DNA of 21,864 nt from Treponema sp. (GCA_017421145.1 JAFOTA010000246.1:1-21864), one strand, 5' to 3'. Shown: positions 1 to 7,302, numbered from the stretch's first letter. Numbers and translations: made by a program. Notes: generated by a model from the letters alone, not told the origin.

Positions 1-40
1 CCTTGCAGATGCTACCCGTAAAGCCGGGATCGAATTCTAG
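1..40 (+). CDS. rplR: 50S ribosomal protein L18, 3' end only
   Basis: The window opens inside a reading frame whose last twelve residues are LADATRKAGIEF, followed by TAG at 38-40. This is the typical C-terminus of ribosomal protein L18, which binds 5S rRNA in the large subunit. Its position eight bases before rpsE matches the universal spc-operon order rplR-rpsE-rpmD-rplO-secY. Only the tail is present, so nothing can be said about the rest of the gene. Confidence 0.9.
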   Translation, partial: LADATRKAGIEF

Positions 41-48
41 GAGTGGTT

Positions 49-567
49 ATGGAAAAAGATCGCCAGAATCGTTCTGATAGAAAGCCTCAGGACGAGTTCG
101 TTGAAAAGTTGGTAAAACTTAGACGTACTTCCAAGACTGTAAAGGGTGGACGCAGAATGTCCTTCTCTGCTTTGACAGTTGTCGGAGATCAGAAAGGAAG
201 AATCGGATTTGGATTTGGAAAGGCCAACGATGTTTCTGAAGCAATCAGAAAGAGCATCGACAAGGCAAAGTCAAATCTTACGACATTGCCGATTAAGAAC
301 GGAACTATTCCGCATGAAGTTATCGGTAAGTATAAGAGCTCTGCAGTTTTGCTGAAGCCAGCATGTCCTGGTACCGGAATTATCGCCGGTGGTCCGGTCC
401 GCGCTGTTTTGGATGCTGCAGGAATCACTGATGTTATTTCTAAGTCACAGGGTTCAAGAACATCCGTTAACGTTGTTCGTGCTACATTTGATGCAGTGTC
501 TGGTTTGATGGATGCTCGTGCTGTAGCTCAGGGCCGTGGAAAGACTCTCAAAGATTTGTGGGGTTAA
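49..567 (+). CDS. rpsE: 30S ribosomal protein S5
   Basis: A 172-residue small-subunit protein involved in decoding accuracy and in mRNA unwinding at the entry channel. The N-terminal double-stranded-RNA-binding domain contains the S5 signature around GGRRMSFSALTVVGD and GRIGFGFGKANDV. The C-terminal domain carries GTGIIAGGPVRAVLDAAGI. I place the start at the ATG at 49, because AGGAG at 39-43 sits five bases upstream. An in-frame GTG at 43 overlaps that Shine-Dalgarno sequence and is unlikely. The gene follows the rplR stop by eight bases and is only two bases from rpmD, consistent with coupled translation in the spc operon. Length and motifs are ordinary for the family. Confidence 0.97.
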   Translation: MEKDRQNRSDRKPQDEFVEKLVKLRRTSKTVKGGRRMSFSALTVVGDQKGRIGFGFGKANDVSEAIRKSIDKAKSNLTTLPIKNGTIPHEVIGKYKSSAVLLKPACPGTGIIAGGPVRAVLDAAGITDVISKSQGSRTSVNVVRATFDAVSGLMDARAVAQGRGKTLKDLWG

Positions 568-569
568 TT

Positions 570-755
570 ATGGCAAAGAAGTTACGTATCGAATTGGTAA
601 AAAGCACCATCGGACAGAAGCCGGCAAAAGTCGCTACTGTTCGCAGCTTGGGACTTAAAAGGATTAATTCTGTCGTTGAGCATGAAGACAATCCTTCAGT
701 CCGTGGTATGGTCGCTGCTGTGGCCCACCTGGTAAAGTGTGAGGAGATTGACTAA
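570..755 (+). CDS. rpmD: 50S ribosomal protein L30
   Basis: A 61-residue protein, the usual bacterial L30 length. It begins MAKKLRIELVKSTIGQKP and has the conserved stretch around VRSLGLKRINSVVEHEDNPSVRGM. It belongs to the large subunit. The start is the ATG at 570, preceded by GTGGGG at 558-563 within the end of rpsE. The longer frame opening at GTG 558 would place the ribosome-binding sequence inside the coding region. The stop TAA at 753-755 shares one base with the rplO start, so translation is probably coupled. Confidence 0.96.
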   Translation: MAKKLRIELVKSTIGQKPAKVATVRSLGLKRINSVVEHEDNPSVRGMVAAVAHLVKCEEID

Positions 756-1225
756 TGGCAGAATTTGATTTACACGCACCACGTGGTGCCAATAAGAAGC
801 CGAAGAGAGTTGGACGCGGTTCTTCATCTGGACTGGGAACAACGGCTGGAAAGGGTAACAAAGGACAGCAGTCCCGCTCAGGTAAGGCAGTTCCTTACGT
901 GGGATTCGAAGGTGGACAGATGCCTTTGTACCGCCGCATTGCCCGCAGGGGATTCAGCAACGCTCTTTTCAAGAAGGAATACTCAATCTTCAATCTTGAT
1001 CAGCTTGAAGTTAAGTATGCCGACGGTGAGACTGTTGATGCAGCTTCCTTGAAGGCAAAGGGACTTCTTACAAAGTCCGGCACTTTGATAAAGATCCTTG
1101 GAGATGGTGACATCACAAAGAAGTTGACGATCAACGTTGACAAAGTGTCAAAGTCTGCAAAGTCAAAGATTGAGGCTGCTGGCGGAGTAATCACAGTCGC
1201 TTCAGAGAAAAAAGCCGAAAAATAA
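755..1225 (+). CDS. rplO: 50S ribosomal protein L15
   Basis: A 156-residue late-assembly protein of the large subunit. The N-terminus has the classic glycine- and basic-rich L15 extension (RVGRGSSSGLGTTAGKGNKGQQSRSG), which threads into 23S rRNA, followed by FEGGQMPLYRRIARRGFSN, another L15 hallmark. The C-terminal globular part ends in a short lysine- and glutamate-rich tail. ATG at 755 overlaps the rpmD stop by one base, and GAGGAG at 741-746 is the ribosome-binding site. Seventeen bases separate it from secY. Length is close to normal. Confidence 0.97.
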   Translation: MAEFDLHAPRGANKKPKRVGRGSSSGLGTTAGKGNKGQQSRSGKAVPYVGFEGGQMPLYRRIARRGFSNALFKKEYSIFNLDQLEVKYADGETVDAASLKAKGLLTKSGTLIKILGDGDITKKLTINVDKVSKSAKSKIEAAGGVITVASEKKAEK

Positions 1226-1242
1226 AACGTTGGAGTAGTTTA

Positions 1243-2583
1243 ATGGCAAACAATGCAGTAGTTAACATGTTCAAAGTAAGGGAACTCCGCTCAAAGGTGT
1301 TCTTTACGTTGTTCATTCTTGCCGTGTTCCGTCTGGGATCTGTTCTCACAATCCCGGGAATCAATGCAACTTTGTTGGCGCAGTATTTTGAAAACTTAGG
1401 AAACGGTGCCGAAAGCGCGTTTGCCAGCTACATGGATTTTTTTGCAGGTGGTGCATTTGAAAAATTTTCTGTGTTCATGTTGGGCGTAATGCCTTACATC
1501 TCAACACAGATTATATTGCAGCTTGCATTGGTTATTTTCCCGTCGCTGAAGAGGATTGCCCAGGAAGAAGGCGGACAGCAGAAAGTTCAGGCATGGACAA
1601 GAATCGGTACGATTTTTGTCTGTCTGATCCAGTCTTACGTCATCACGGTCTATGCTGATTCTATCAGTCAGACTGTTCCTGGTGTCTTGGTTCTCAGCGG
1701 CTGGAAATTTAACGTGATTGCAATCTTGACTGTGACTGCAGGTTCAATGATAACGATTTGGATCGGAGACCAGATTACGGCTCACGGAGTCGGAAACGGA
1801 ATCTCCATGCTGATTCTTGCCGGTATCGTTGCGCGTATGCCAAGTGCTATTTATGAATTGATAAAAAGTATACAGAACGGGCAGGTTAACGTTGTATTCG
1901 CTTTGATTGCGTTGGTTTTCTATGTCGTGTTGATGGGCTTCATCGTCTTCGAGCAGACTGGAGAACGCAAGATTCCTGTGCATTATGCAAAGCGCGTTGT
2001 AGGACGCAAGATGTACGGTGGTCAGAGCACTTATATTCCGTTCAAGATCAACCCGTCCGGAGTTATCCCTATTATCTTTGCATCAGCATTTTTAACTTTG
2101 CCGTTGCAGGTTGCAAATGGTTTTGCAAGCCGTTCTGGAGCAGCACCATGGCTCACAGCCGTTACACAGGCTTTAAATCCACTTGGTTGGCTTTATAATG
2201 TAATCGAAGTTTTGTTGATTATATTCTTCGCATACTTCTACACTCAGGTAACACTGAACCCTACGGAAATCGCAAAGAATATACGTGAAAACGGCGGTTC
2301 TATTCCCGGAATCCGTACCGACAAAACAGAAGAATATTTAAGGAAGGTTTTGAACCGCCTCATTCTTCCTGGCGCACTGTATCTTGCAGTTATTGCGATT
2401 CTGCCGAACATCATCCAGCTGGTGTTCAAGTTCCCTCAGAACATTTCAATGCTCATGGGCGGTACTGCACTGCTGATTATCGTAGGCGTAATCCTTGATA
2501 CTATGTCTCAGGTTGAAGCCCTGCTTAAGATGCATCATCACGATGGATTCACAAAGAAGGGATTGAGGCCTAGAAGCCTGTAA
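1243..2583 (+). CDS. secY: Protein translocase subunit SecY
   Basis: A 446-residue polytopic inner-membrane protein forming the channel of the SecYEG translocon. About ten hydrophobic segments can be picked out. Family landmarks include the N-terminal stretch VFFTLFILAVFRLGSVLTIPGI (plug region following), MLGVMPYISTQIILQLA, the GVGNGISMLI segment, the cytoplasmic loop ERKIPVHYAKRVVGR, and IPFKINPSGVIPIIFASAF. The start ATG at 1243 has GGAG at 1232-1235. The gene closes the spc operon here. Unlike Escherichia coli or Bacillus, no adk, map or infA follows; instead there is a 301-base structured gap before rpmJ. Confidence 0.98.
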   Translation: MANNAVVNMFKVRELRSKVFFTLFILAVFRLGSVLTIPGINATLLAQYFENLGNGAESAFASYMDFFAGGAFEKFSVFMLGVMPYISTQIILQLALVIFPSLKRIAQEEGGQQKVQAWTRIGTIFVCLIQSYVITVYADSISQTVPGVLVLSGWKFNVIAILTVTAGSMITIWIGDQITAHGVGNGISMLILAGIVARMPSAIYELIKSIQNGQVNVVFALIALVFYVVLMGFIVFEQTGERKIPVHYAKRVVGRKMYGGQSTYIPFKINPSGVIPIIFASAFLTLPLQVANGFASRSGAAPWLTAVTQALNPLGWLYNVIEVLLIIFFAYFYTQVTLNPTEIAKNIRENGGSIPGIRTDKTEEYLRKVLNRLILPGALYLAVIAILPNIIQLVFKFPQNISMLMGGTALLIIVGVILDTMSQVEALLKMHHHDGFTKKGLRPRSL

Positions 2584-2592
2584 AAAAAATCG

Positions 2593-2657
2593 CGGTCCTG
2601 AATCATCCTTGGGCGGGCTTGTTTCTGCTCAGATCCGGTGGTTCGGGATCCGGTTTT
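2593..2657 (+). terminator. Long imperfect hairpin followed by a short T run, after secY
   Basis: Ten bases after the secY stop, 593-607 of this kilobase (CGGTCCTGAATCATC) can pair with 637-652 with one bulge and several G-T wobbles. A second small stem lies inside (2615-2618 with 2627-2630). The structure is followed by TTTTG. It could be a weak intrinsic terminator or an attenuator that lowers transcription into rpmJ. The stem is imperfect and the T run is short, so full termination is doubtful. Confidence 0.4.
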
Positions 2658-2668
2658 GTCTGATGGTT

Positions 2669-2709
2669 GTATCCTTGAAGCTTTCCGCTGAGGAATTTTT
2701 TGAGGATAC
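2669..2709 (+). other. Second hairpin in the secY-rpmJ gap
   Basis: GTATCCTT at 2669-2676 pairs with GAGGATAC at 2702-2709 (eight pairs, one wobble). A short inner stem, TTCC/GGAA, is followed by six T residues inside the outer loop. The inner element resembles a very weak terminator; the outer stem would sequester it. This is direct sequence observation; the function is unknown. Confidence 0.45.
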
Positions 2710-2816
2710 CCTTTAAATTTTTGTCAAAGTCGAAAAAAAGACTAGAACAAGACATGGTTTTTGTGTTATATTATCTCACCGCTGTATTGATAGCAACGGA
2801 ATATTGAATTGTAGTC

Positions 2817-2849
2817 CATGGTAGAGTTTTTTTACTTCGGACTGCCATG
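2817..2849 (+). other. Alternative-pairing hairpin upstream of rpmJ
   Basis: CATGGTAG at 2817-2824 pairs with CTGCCATG at 2842-2849 (eight pairs, one wobble). A competing five-pair stem joins AGTCC at 2813-2817 with GGACT at 2839-2843. The two share bases, so only one can form at a time. It would exist in RNA only if transcription comes from upstream (secY read-through or an earlier promoter), because the best promoter for rpmJ lies just after it. Confidence 0.4.
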
Positions 2850-2861
2850 ATTCAGTATAAT
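2831..2861 (+). promoter_or_regulatory. Probable internal promoter for rpmJ-rpsM-rpsK
   Basis: A perfect -10 hexamer TATAAT lies at 2856-2861. The best -35 match is TTTACT at 2831-2836 (four of six), with a long 19-base spacer. The predicted start is near 2868, giving a leader of about 17 bases that includes AGGGGGA at 2873-2879, five bases before the rpmJ ATG. A further AT-rich -10-like stretch (TATATTAT, 2767-2774) lacks a good -35. The rest of the 2584-2884 gap shows hairpins but no gene. Confidence 0.55.
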
Positions 2862-2884
2862 CGCAAGAACCTAGGGGGACTTTT

Positions 2885-2998
2885 ATGAAAGTACGAACCA
2901 GTGTAAAACCTATCTGCGATAAGTGTAAGGTTATCAAGAGAAACGGAATCATCCGTATTATCTGTGAGAATCCGAAGCATAAGCAGAGACAGGGTTGA
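2885..2998 (+). CDS. rpmJ: 50S ribosomal protein L36, zinc-binding form
   Basis: A 37-residue protein starting [19 protein letters not shown]. It is the smallest large-subunit protein and packs against 23S rRNA. Cys11, Cys14, Cys27 and His32 form the CXXC...C...H zinc site of the C+ paralogue, so ribosomes with this copy need zinc. The start ATG at 2885 has a strong AGGGGGA ribosome-binding site five bases upstream. Ten bases separate the stop from rpsM. Finding it directly downstream of secY, with no adk/map/infA, is the arrangement I recall from spirochaetes. It is too short for many gene callers but is unambiguous. Confidence 0.97.
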   Translation: MKVRTSVKPICDKCKVIKRNGIIRIICENPKHKQRQG

Positions 2999-3008
2999 GG
3001 AGTAACTG

Positions 3009-3377
3009 ATGGCACGTATTGCGGGGGTTGACCTCCCAAACAAGCATGTCAATATCGCATTGACATATATCTATGGTATTGGTCGTTCAGCAGCAAACCG
3101 TATTTGTGAATTGACGAATACGGATCCAAACAGGAAGATTAATGATCTTTCTGAGGATGAACTTTCTCTTATTCGCAAGACAATCGATGAGAACTACAAG
3201 ACAGAAGGAAGACTCCGCTCTGAAATCGGTCTTAACATCAAGCGTCTCATTGATATCGGAAGCTATCGTGGACTGCGCCATCGCAAGGGACTTCCTGTAC
3301 GCGGACAGCGCACACGCACAAATTCTCGTACACGCAAGGGTAAGAAGAAGACCGTTGCCAACAAGAAGAAGGCTTAA
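3009..3377 (+). CDS. rpsM: 30S ribosomal protein S13
   Basis: A 122-residue small-subunit head protein that contacts the P-site tRNA and bridges to L5 in the large subunit. It begins [20 protein letters not shown], and the helix-hairpin-helix region [14 protein letters not shown] is typical. The signature [20 protein letters not shown] is intact, followed by a very basic C-terminal tail ending [16 protein letters not shown] just after the rpmJ stop serves as ribosome-binding site. Twelve bases separate it from rpsK. Length and motifs are standard. Confidence 0.98.
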   Translation: MARIAGVDLPNKHVNIALTYIYGIGRSAANRICELTNTDPNRKINDLSEDELSLIRKTIDENYKTEGRLRSEIGLNIKRLIDIGSYRGLRHRKGLPVRGQRTRTNSRTRKGKKKTVANKKKA

Positions 3378-3389
3378 CGGAGGTAAGTG

Positions 3390-3770
3390 ATGGCTGCTGA
3401 AAGAAAGAGAAAAGAAAAGAAAAGCGTTTATGAAGGAAATGTCTACATTCAGGCAACTTTCAATAATACAATCGTAACTATTACGGATCTTAGGGGAAAT
3501 GCAATCGCCTGGGCTTCTTCCGGTGGATTGGGATTCCGTGGTGCAAAAAAATCAACGCCATTTGCCGCACAGTCAGTTGCAGAAACAGCCGTGCAGAGAG
3601 CGGCCAGCTATGGATTGCGTGAAGTTCATGTATTCGTAAAGGGTCCTGGAATGGGACGCGAAAATGCGATTCGTGTTTTGGGAACACTTGGACTTAAAGT
3701 AAAATCAATTTCTGATATTACGCCAATTCCACATAACGGCTGTCGTCCACGCAAGACGCGTCGTATGTAA
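3390..3770 (+). CDS. rpsK: 30S ribosomal protein S11
   Basis: A 126-residue platform protein that contacts mRNA near the E site and the Shine-Dalgarno helix. Family landmarks are [40 protein letters not shown], and the C-terminal [19 protein letters not shown] start at the ATG at 3390, which has GGAGG at 3379-3383 six bases upstream. An in-frame GTG at 3387 is less well placed. In many bacteria rpsD follows; here it does not, and a 133-base gap with hairpins leads to rpoA. Confidence 0.98.
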   Translation: MAAERKRKEKKSVYEGNVYIQATFNNTIVTITDLRGNAIAWASSGGLGFRGAKKSTPFAAQSVAETAVQRAASYGLREVHVFVKGPGMGRENAIRVLGTLGLKVKSISDITPIPHNGCRPRKTRRM

Positions 3771-3783
3771 TTTGATTTGGAGC

Positions 3784-3796
3784 GGCAGATTCTGCC
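3784..3796 (+). other. Small perfect hairpin, rpsK-rpoA gap
   Basis: GGCAG at 3784-3788 pairs perfectly with CTGCC at 3792-3796 around an ATT loop, 13 bases after the rpsK stop. There is no T run after it, so it is not an intrinsic terminator. It may be an mRNA-processing or protein-binding site, or protect the 3' end of the upstream message. Confidence 0.5.
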
Positions 3797-3812
3797 ATCC
3801 AGATTTAAGGGC

Positions 3813-3833
3813 GGCATGGGCTGAACCTGTGCC
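3813..3833 (+). other. Second hairpin, rpsK-rpoA gap
   Basis: GGCATGGG at 3813-3820 pairs with CCTGTGCC at 3826-3833 (eight pairs, including two adjacent wobbles) around a CTGAA loop. It again lacks a T run. Together with the hairpin at 3784-3796 it occupies the place where rpsD sits in many other bacteria. I see no convincing promoter in the remainder of this gap. Confidence 0.5.
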
Positions 3834-3903
3834 TTGGTGTGTGAGTATTCGAAATTGGATATAGGAAAATAGGGGAAACCGTTTTCTTAGATAAGGAGTT
3901 CAG

Positions 3904-4980
3904 ATGGAAGAAGTTCAGATGGCTCGTAAGAATTTGCTTAAAGGTATTAAAAAACCGAAGGGCATTTCATTTCAGCACCTTGAAACTGACCCAAACTACG
4001 GAAAGTTCACAGCTTATCCTTTTGAGCATGGTTTTGGTACAACTGTAGGAAATACGCTTAGAAGGGTGTTGCTTTCTTCAATCCAGGGATACGCAGTGTC
4101 TGCTGTTAGAATTACATCCTATGGACCTGATGGAACACCTCACAACGTTTCCAGTGAATTTGATACTATTCCGAATGTTTCTGAAGATACTTTGGAAATT
4201 TTGAATAGTTTGAAAATGCTTCGTTTGAGTCTGGAAGGCGATGCTGAACAGGCTACGTTCTTTTATGAATTCAAGTGGTCAGAAGATCACAGCACCATAA
4301 CAAGTGATGATTTCGAAAAGAGCGGCGAGCTTAAGATCCATACAAAAGGTGTTGATATCTTCACCATGATGGAAGGCGCTCACTTGGAGTTCGAGATTGA
4401 AGTTGACTTGGGCAGGGGCTATGTTTCTGCAGAAGACAACAAAGGAGCCTTGAATGAGGATATCTATGGTACAATGCTTATGGATTGTATCTATACTCCT
4501 ATTCAGAAGGTGAAATGGTCAATCGAACCATGTAGAGTTGGAGAGCGTAATGATTACGAGAAATTGATTCTTGAGATTTCAACCGACGGATCTATTTCTC
4601 CTGAAAATGCTCTTGCGGAGGCTGCAAAGATTGCGAAAGAACACTTCACGATTTTTGTGAACTTTGATGAGAGTGAGTATTCTTCTGGTGATGACATGGA
4701 AGAAGGCGACGATACTATCAAACAGCTCTTGAATCAGAGCGTTGAGGAGTTGGAGCTTTCAGTCCGCAGTTCAAACTGCTTGAAGAATGCAAATATTCGT
4801 ACAATTGGTGAATTGACCAAAAAGACTGAAGACGATATTACGAAGACACGCAACTTCGGAACAAAGAGCCTTGCTGAAATCAAGGAAAAGCTTGCTGAGC
4901 GCGGTTTGTCTTTGGGAATGACTGATTACAGCCATTTGAAAAATATTGACTTACAGAAAAATAAGGATGAGAACGAATGA
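3904..4980 (+). CDS. rpoA: DNA-directed RNA polymerase alpha subunit
   Basis: A 358-residue alpha subunit, about 30 residues longer than the Escherichia coli protein. The N-terminal assembly domain shows [24 protein letters not shown] flexible acidic linker ([11 protein letters not shown]) follows, then the C-terminal promoter-contacting domain with [17 protein letters not shown] and the helix-hairpin-helix region. The tail is short and charged. I chose ATG at 3904 because AAGGAG (3893-3898) is five bases upstream. A second in-frame ATG at 3919, which would give the more usual start MARKNLLKG, is preceded by a copy of the same GTTCAG sequence but no Shine-Dalgarno. The stop overlaps the rplQ start by four bases. 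Confidence 0.97.
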   Translation: MEEVQMARKNLLKGIKKPKGISFQHLETDPNYGKFTAYPFEHGFGTTVGNTLRRVLLSSIQGYAVSAVRITSYGPDGTPHNVSSEFDTIPNVSEDTLEILNSLKMLRLSLEGDAEQATFFYEFKWSEDHSTITSDDFEKSGELKIHTKGVDIFTMMEGAHLEFEIEVDLGRGYVSAEDNKGALNEDIYGTMLMDCIYTPIQKVKWSIEPCRVGERNDYEKLILEISTDGSISPENALAEAAKIAKEHFTIFVNFDESEYSSGDDMEEGDDTIKQLLNQSVEELELSVRSSNCLKNANIRTIGELTKKTEDDITKTRNFGTKSLAEIKEKLAERGLSLGMTDYSHLKNIDLQKNKDENE

Positions 4981-5405
4981 ACCACATGACAGGATTTAAT
5001 CCGCTTTCACGTACCACTGCCCATCGTCGTGCTATGTCACGCAACATGGTGACATCTCTTTTTAGGTATGAGCGTGTCACTACGACAAAGGCAAAGGCTC
5101 TGGAAGTGCGTAAAGCTGCTGAAAAGCTAATTACCCGTGCAAAGGAAGATACAGTACATAACAGAAGAATTGCAGCAAAATTCATTGCTGATGAAAAGAT
5201 TCTTAACAAGCTGTTCACCGAAATTGGACCCCGCATGAAGGATCGCAATGGCGGTTATACACGTGTGTTGAAGATGGGATACCGTCAGGGTGATGCTGCT
5301 GATGTCGTCATTTTGGAATTGGTTGACTACAAGTTGCCGGAAGCCGAAGACGCAAGCGACAGCAAATCTAACAAGAAAGCCAAGGCTGCAAAAGCTGGTG
5401 CTTAA
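4977..5405 (+). CDS. rplQ: 50S ribosomal protein L17
   Basis: A 142-residue large-subunit protein located near the peptide exit tunnel. The family core runs through [37 protein letters not shown] and [18 protein letters not shown]. About 25 residues after VDYKLPE form a low-complexity Asp/Ser/Lys/Ala tail absent from many L17 proteins. ATG overlaps the rpoA stop in an ATGA arrangement, and AAGGATGAG upstream serves as ribosome-binding site. An internal Met at residue 4 is an alternative start but has poorer spacing. It is followed after 13 bases by the small zinc-ribbon gene. Confidence 0.97.
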   Translation: MNHMTGFNPLSRTTAHRRAMSRNMVTSLFRYERVTTTKAKALEVRKAAEKLITRAKEDTVHNRRIAAKFIADEKILNKLFTEIGPRMKDRNGGYTRVLKMGYRQGDAADVVILELVDYKLPEAEDASDSKSNKKAKAAKAGA

Positions 5406-5418
5406 TAAGGAGTAAGCC

Positions 5419-5643
5419 ATGTCTAAATCACATCGTGGAACTGGAATTCGCAAGGAACCGAATCATGGACGTGGAACTTGTGCCGTTTGTGGTGCTGTCC
5501 AGATTAAGACTCTCTATGAGCTGGAAGTCGAAGGTAACAAAGTTAAGGTCTGCAAATTCTGCAAGGCTCATGCTAAGAATCAGGCTCGCATAGCTGCCAG
5601 GGCTGCAAAGAAAGAGGCTCCTGCAGCAGAAGCACAGGCTTAA
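5419..5643 (+). CDS. Small zinc-ribbon protein of unknown function, end of the alpha operon
   Basis: A 74-residue basic protein that I do not recognise as a named ribosomal protein. Cys21/Cys24 and Cys45/Cys48 (CAVC and CKFC, 20 residues apart) form a clear four-cysteine zinc ribbon. The N-terminus is basic (SKSHRGTGIRKEPNHGRG), and the C-terminus is an Ala/Lys/Glu-rich tail resembling the tail of the preceding L17. It has a strong ribosome-binding site (AAGGAG, six bases before ATG), sits 13 bases after rplQ and precedes the operon terminator, so it should be produced with ribosomal proteins. A ribosome- or polymerase-associated role is an inference from size, charge, zinc site and location. 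Confidence 0.85.
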   Translation: MSKSHRGTGIRKEPNHGRGTCAVCGAVQIKTLYELEVEGNKVKVCKFCKAHAKNQARIAARAAKKEAPAAEAQA

Positions 5644-5667
5644 TCTGAATTAAGTTTTTGTGTTCAA

Positions 5668-5700
5668 GCCGTCCTTTTTTGACAAGGGCGGCATTTTTTT
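5668..5700 (+). terminator. Rho-independent terminator of the alpha operon
   Basis: GCCGTCCTT at 5668-5676 pairs with AAGGGCGGC at 5684-5692 (nine pairs, one wobble) around a seven-base loop. It is followed directly by A and seven T residues. It ends the plus-strand ribosomal operon. Read from the other strand it has no matching T run after the stem, so it does not obviously terminate the convergent lptB operon. Confidence 0.92.
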
Positions 5701-5743
5701 GTCCGTGTGTCCGGCACATTTTATATTGCGTGCTTGCGCGGTC

Positions 5744-6544
5744 TTACATTGAAAAATCTTTTCCGAGATAGATTTCGCGTGCCTGCGGTGACTGGAGGAT
5801 TTCTTCTTTTGAACCTTGGGTTATAAGCTCTCCCGTGGAAATGATTATGGCGCGGTCGGTGGTTTCAAGCGTGTCGCGAACGTTGTGGTCTGTGATGAGC
5901 ACTCCTATTCCGCTTTTGCTTAAATGCTTGATTATTCCCTTTATGTCAGCGACTGCAATCGGGTCGATTCCGGCAAAGGGTTCGTCAAGTAGAAGAAATT
6001 TCGGCTCTATGGCAAGCGAGCGTGCAATCTCAGTGCGCCTGCGTTCTCCACCGGAAAGCGTGTATGCATACTGCTTCCTGATCCTGCCTATGGAAAATTC
6101 TTCGATAAGCTCCTCAAGTTTTTCACGTTTTTGCTGGCGTGACAAATCCCTTCTGGTCTCAAGGATTGACCATATGTTTTCTTCGACCGTAAGCTTTCTG
6201 AAAACGGACGGTTCCTGCGGTAGATATGAAATCCCGAACTGTGCGCGCTTGTACATCGGAAGCCCCGTAATCCGATTGTCGTCCATGTAGACTTCGCCGC
6301 TCGTAGGTTTATAGAATCCGACTATCATATAAAAGGTCGTGGTCTTTCCTGAGCCGTTTGGTCCGAGAAGCCCCAGAACTTCACCGGTGGACATGGAAAA
6401 CTCAATTCCCTTTACGACTTCTTTCCTTCCGAACGATTTGTGAAGGTCTTTTACTTGAAGCGTGTGCCTCTGAACATCGACCTGTGCCTCTGCGGTGCTT
6501 GAATCCTGAACGGGCTTTTTGGAAAACAAATCTTTTATTTTCAT
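5744..6544 (-). CDS. lptB: LPS export ABC transporter ATP-binding protein LptB
   Basis: A 266-residue cytoplasmic ATPase that powers transport of lipopolysaccharide-like glycolipid across the periplasm with LptF/LptG (not in this window). Walker A is GPNGSGKTT (residues 61-69), embedded in LLGPNGSGKTTTFYMIVG, which is characteristic of LptB. The Q-loop is in SYLPQEPS, the signature is LSGGERRR, Walker B is FLLLDEPFAGIDP, and the switch His is in LITDHNVRDTL. The first 28 or so residues (MKIKDLFSKKPVQDSS...) are an extension not found in the short Escherichia coli protein. ATG overlaps the lptA stop by four bases. It is the last gene of the minus-strand operon. Confidence 0.93.
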   Translation of the reverse strand: MKIKDLFSKKPVQDSSTAEAQVDVQRHTLQVKDLHKSFGRKEVVKGIEFSMSTGEVLGLLGPNGSGKTTTFYMIVGFYKPTSGEVYMDDNRITGLPMYKRAQFGISYLPQEPSVFRKLTVEENIWSILETRRDLSRQQKREKLEELIEEFSIGRIRKQYAYTLSGGERRRTEIARSLAIEPKFLLLDEPFAGIDPIAVADIKGIIKHLSKSGIGVLITDHNVRDTLETTDRAIIISTGELITQGSKEEILQSPQAREIYLGKDFSM

Positions 6545-7302
6545 TGTGGGTTTCCTGCCTGATTTTCTTTTTCCTTTGTTTCTGATGCAGCTTGTTCAGC
6601 CGGTTTTTCCGCATTTGGACTTTCTTCTGTCTGCCCGGATTTTTCTTCGGCCGGTTTTTCCTGGACTACCGTCTGTTTTGCCGGAGTTGATTCAGCGGTT
6701 ACCGATCCGCGTACCCTTCCGTCGAGCGTGATTTCGTTCGTCTTTAGGTTCAGCTGTATTTCCTGTGCGCGGAATTTGTCGTTCCCCTGCTGCACGGTCG
6801 GGTTTCCTGACATGGTGAGCGTCTGCTCTTTTTTTCTGTAGACTGCGTATGCCGCGGTACATGTGTTGGAATTCTGGATCATGACGACGTTTATCTGAAG
6901 CACTGCAATGTCCGTGAGCTGCGAGTAGTCGATTATTTCTGCATCGGCGGTGACGTTGTTTTTTTTGTCAACGAGATGAACCGAATTCTGGAGCATAGCG
7001 ACTTTTTTTTCACGGTCGTAGGTCATGTTCTGGCATGTGAAATCCATCTGGCTGTCCTTTATTTTTCCGGAGATGTTTCCGCTTGCCTTTATGTACCTGA
7101 AATTTTTCCCGGATATTTCGATTGTATCTGCGTGCAGTTCCATGTTGTCCGTGGATACCGCCGCATTTCCGCTCAATGTGGTTACGTCGGAGCTGTTTTT
7201 TTTCGTTGAGCCGGTCATCCTGTCTGCATGGAAGCTGATTTTCTCACAGAACGCAAGGACAGAAAAAATCGAAAGCACGGCGGCAAGGAATGCTTTTTTC
7301 AT
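6541..7302 (-). CDS. lptA: LptA/OstA-like periplasmic protein
   Basis: A 253-residue exported protein. Residues 1-19 form a signal peptide (MKKAFLAAVLSIFSVLAFC), and residues from about 22 to 195 read as a repetitive OstA/LptA beta-jellyroll (HADTIEISGK, FTCQNMTYDREKKVAMLQ, TADAEIIDY). In the family this domain bridges LptC to the outer-membrane translocon. The last 50 residues are a low-complexity Pro/Ala/Glu/Lys tail, unusual for LptA. Start and stop overlap lptC and lptB by four bases each (ATGA), so the three proteins are translationally coupled. A Cys at residue 19 ends the hydrophobic stretch, so a lipoprotein cannot be excluded, though the lipobox is poor. Confidence 0.85.
   Translation of the reverse strand: MKKAFLAAVLSIFSVLAFCEKISFHADRMTGSTKKNSSDVTTLSGNAAVSTDNMELHADTIEISGKNFRYIKASGNISGKIKDSQMDFTCQNMTYDREKKVAMLQNSVHLVDKKNNVTADAEIIDYSQLTDIAVLQINVVMIQNSNTCTAAYAVYRKKEQTLTMSGNPTVQQGNDKFRAQEIQLNLKTNEITLDGRVRGSVTAESTPAKQTVVQEKPAEEKSGQTEESPNAEKPAEQAASETKEKENQAGNPQ

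Noticed and set aside
3834..3865. Possible promoter ahead of rpoA (TTGGTG with TATAGG)
   Set aside because: Spacer of 20 bases and weak -10 match; not convincing.
5835..6290. Plus-strand open frame of about 150 codons opposite lptB
   Set aside because: It is antisense to the conserved ATPase motifs and has no ribosome-binding site; its residues mirror the lptB codons.
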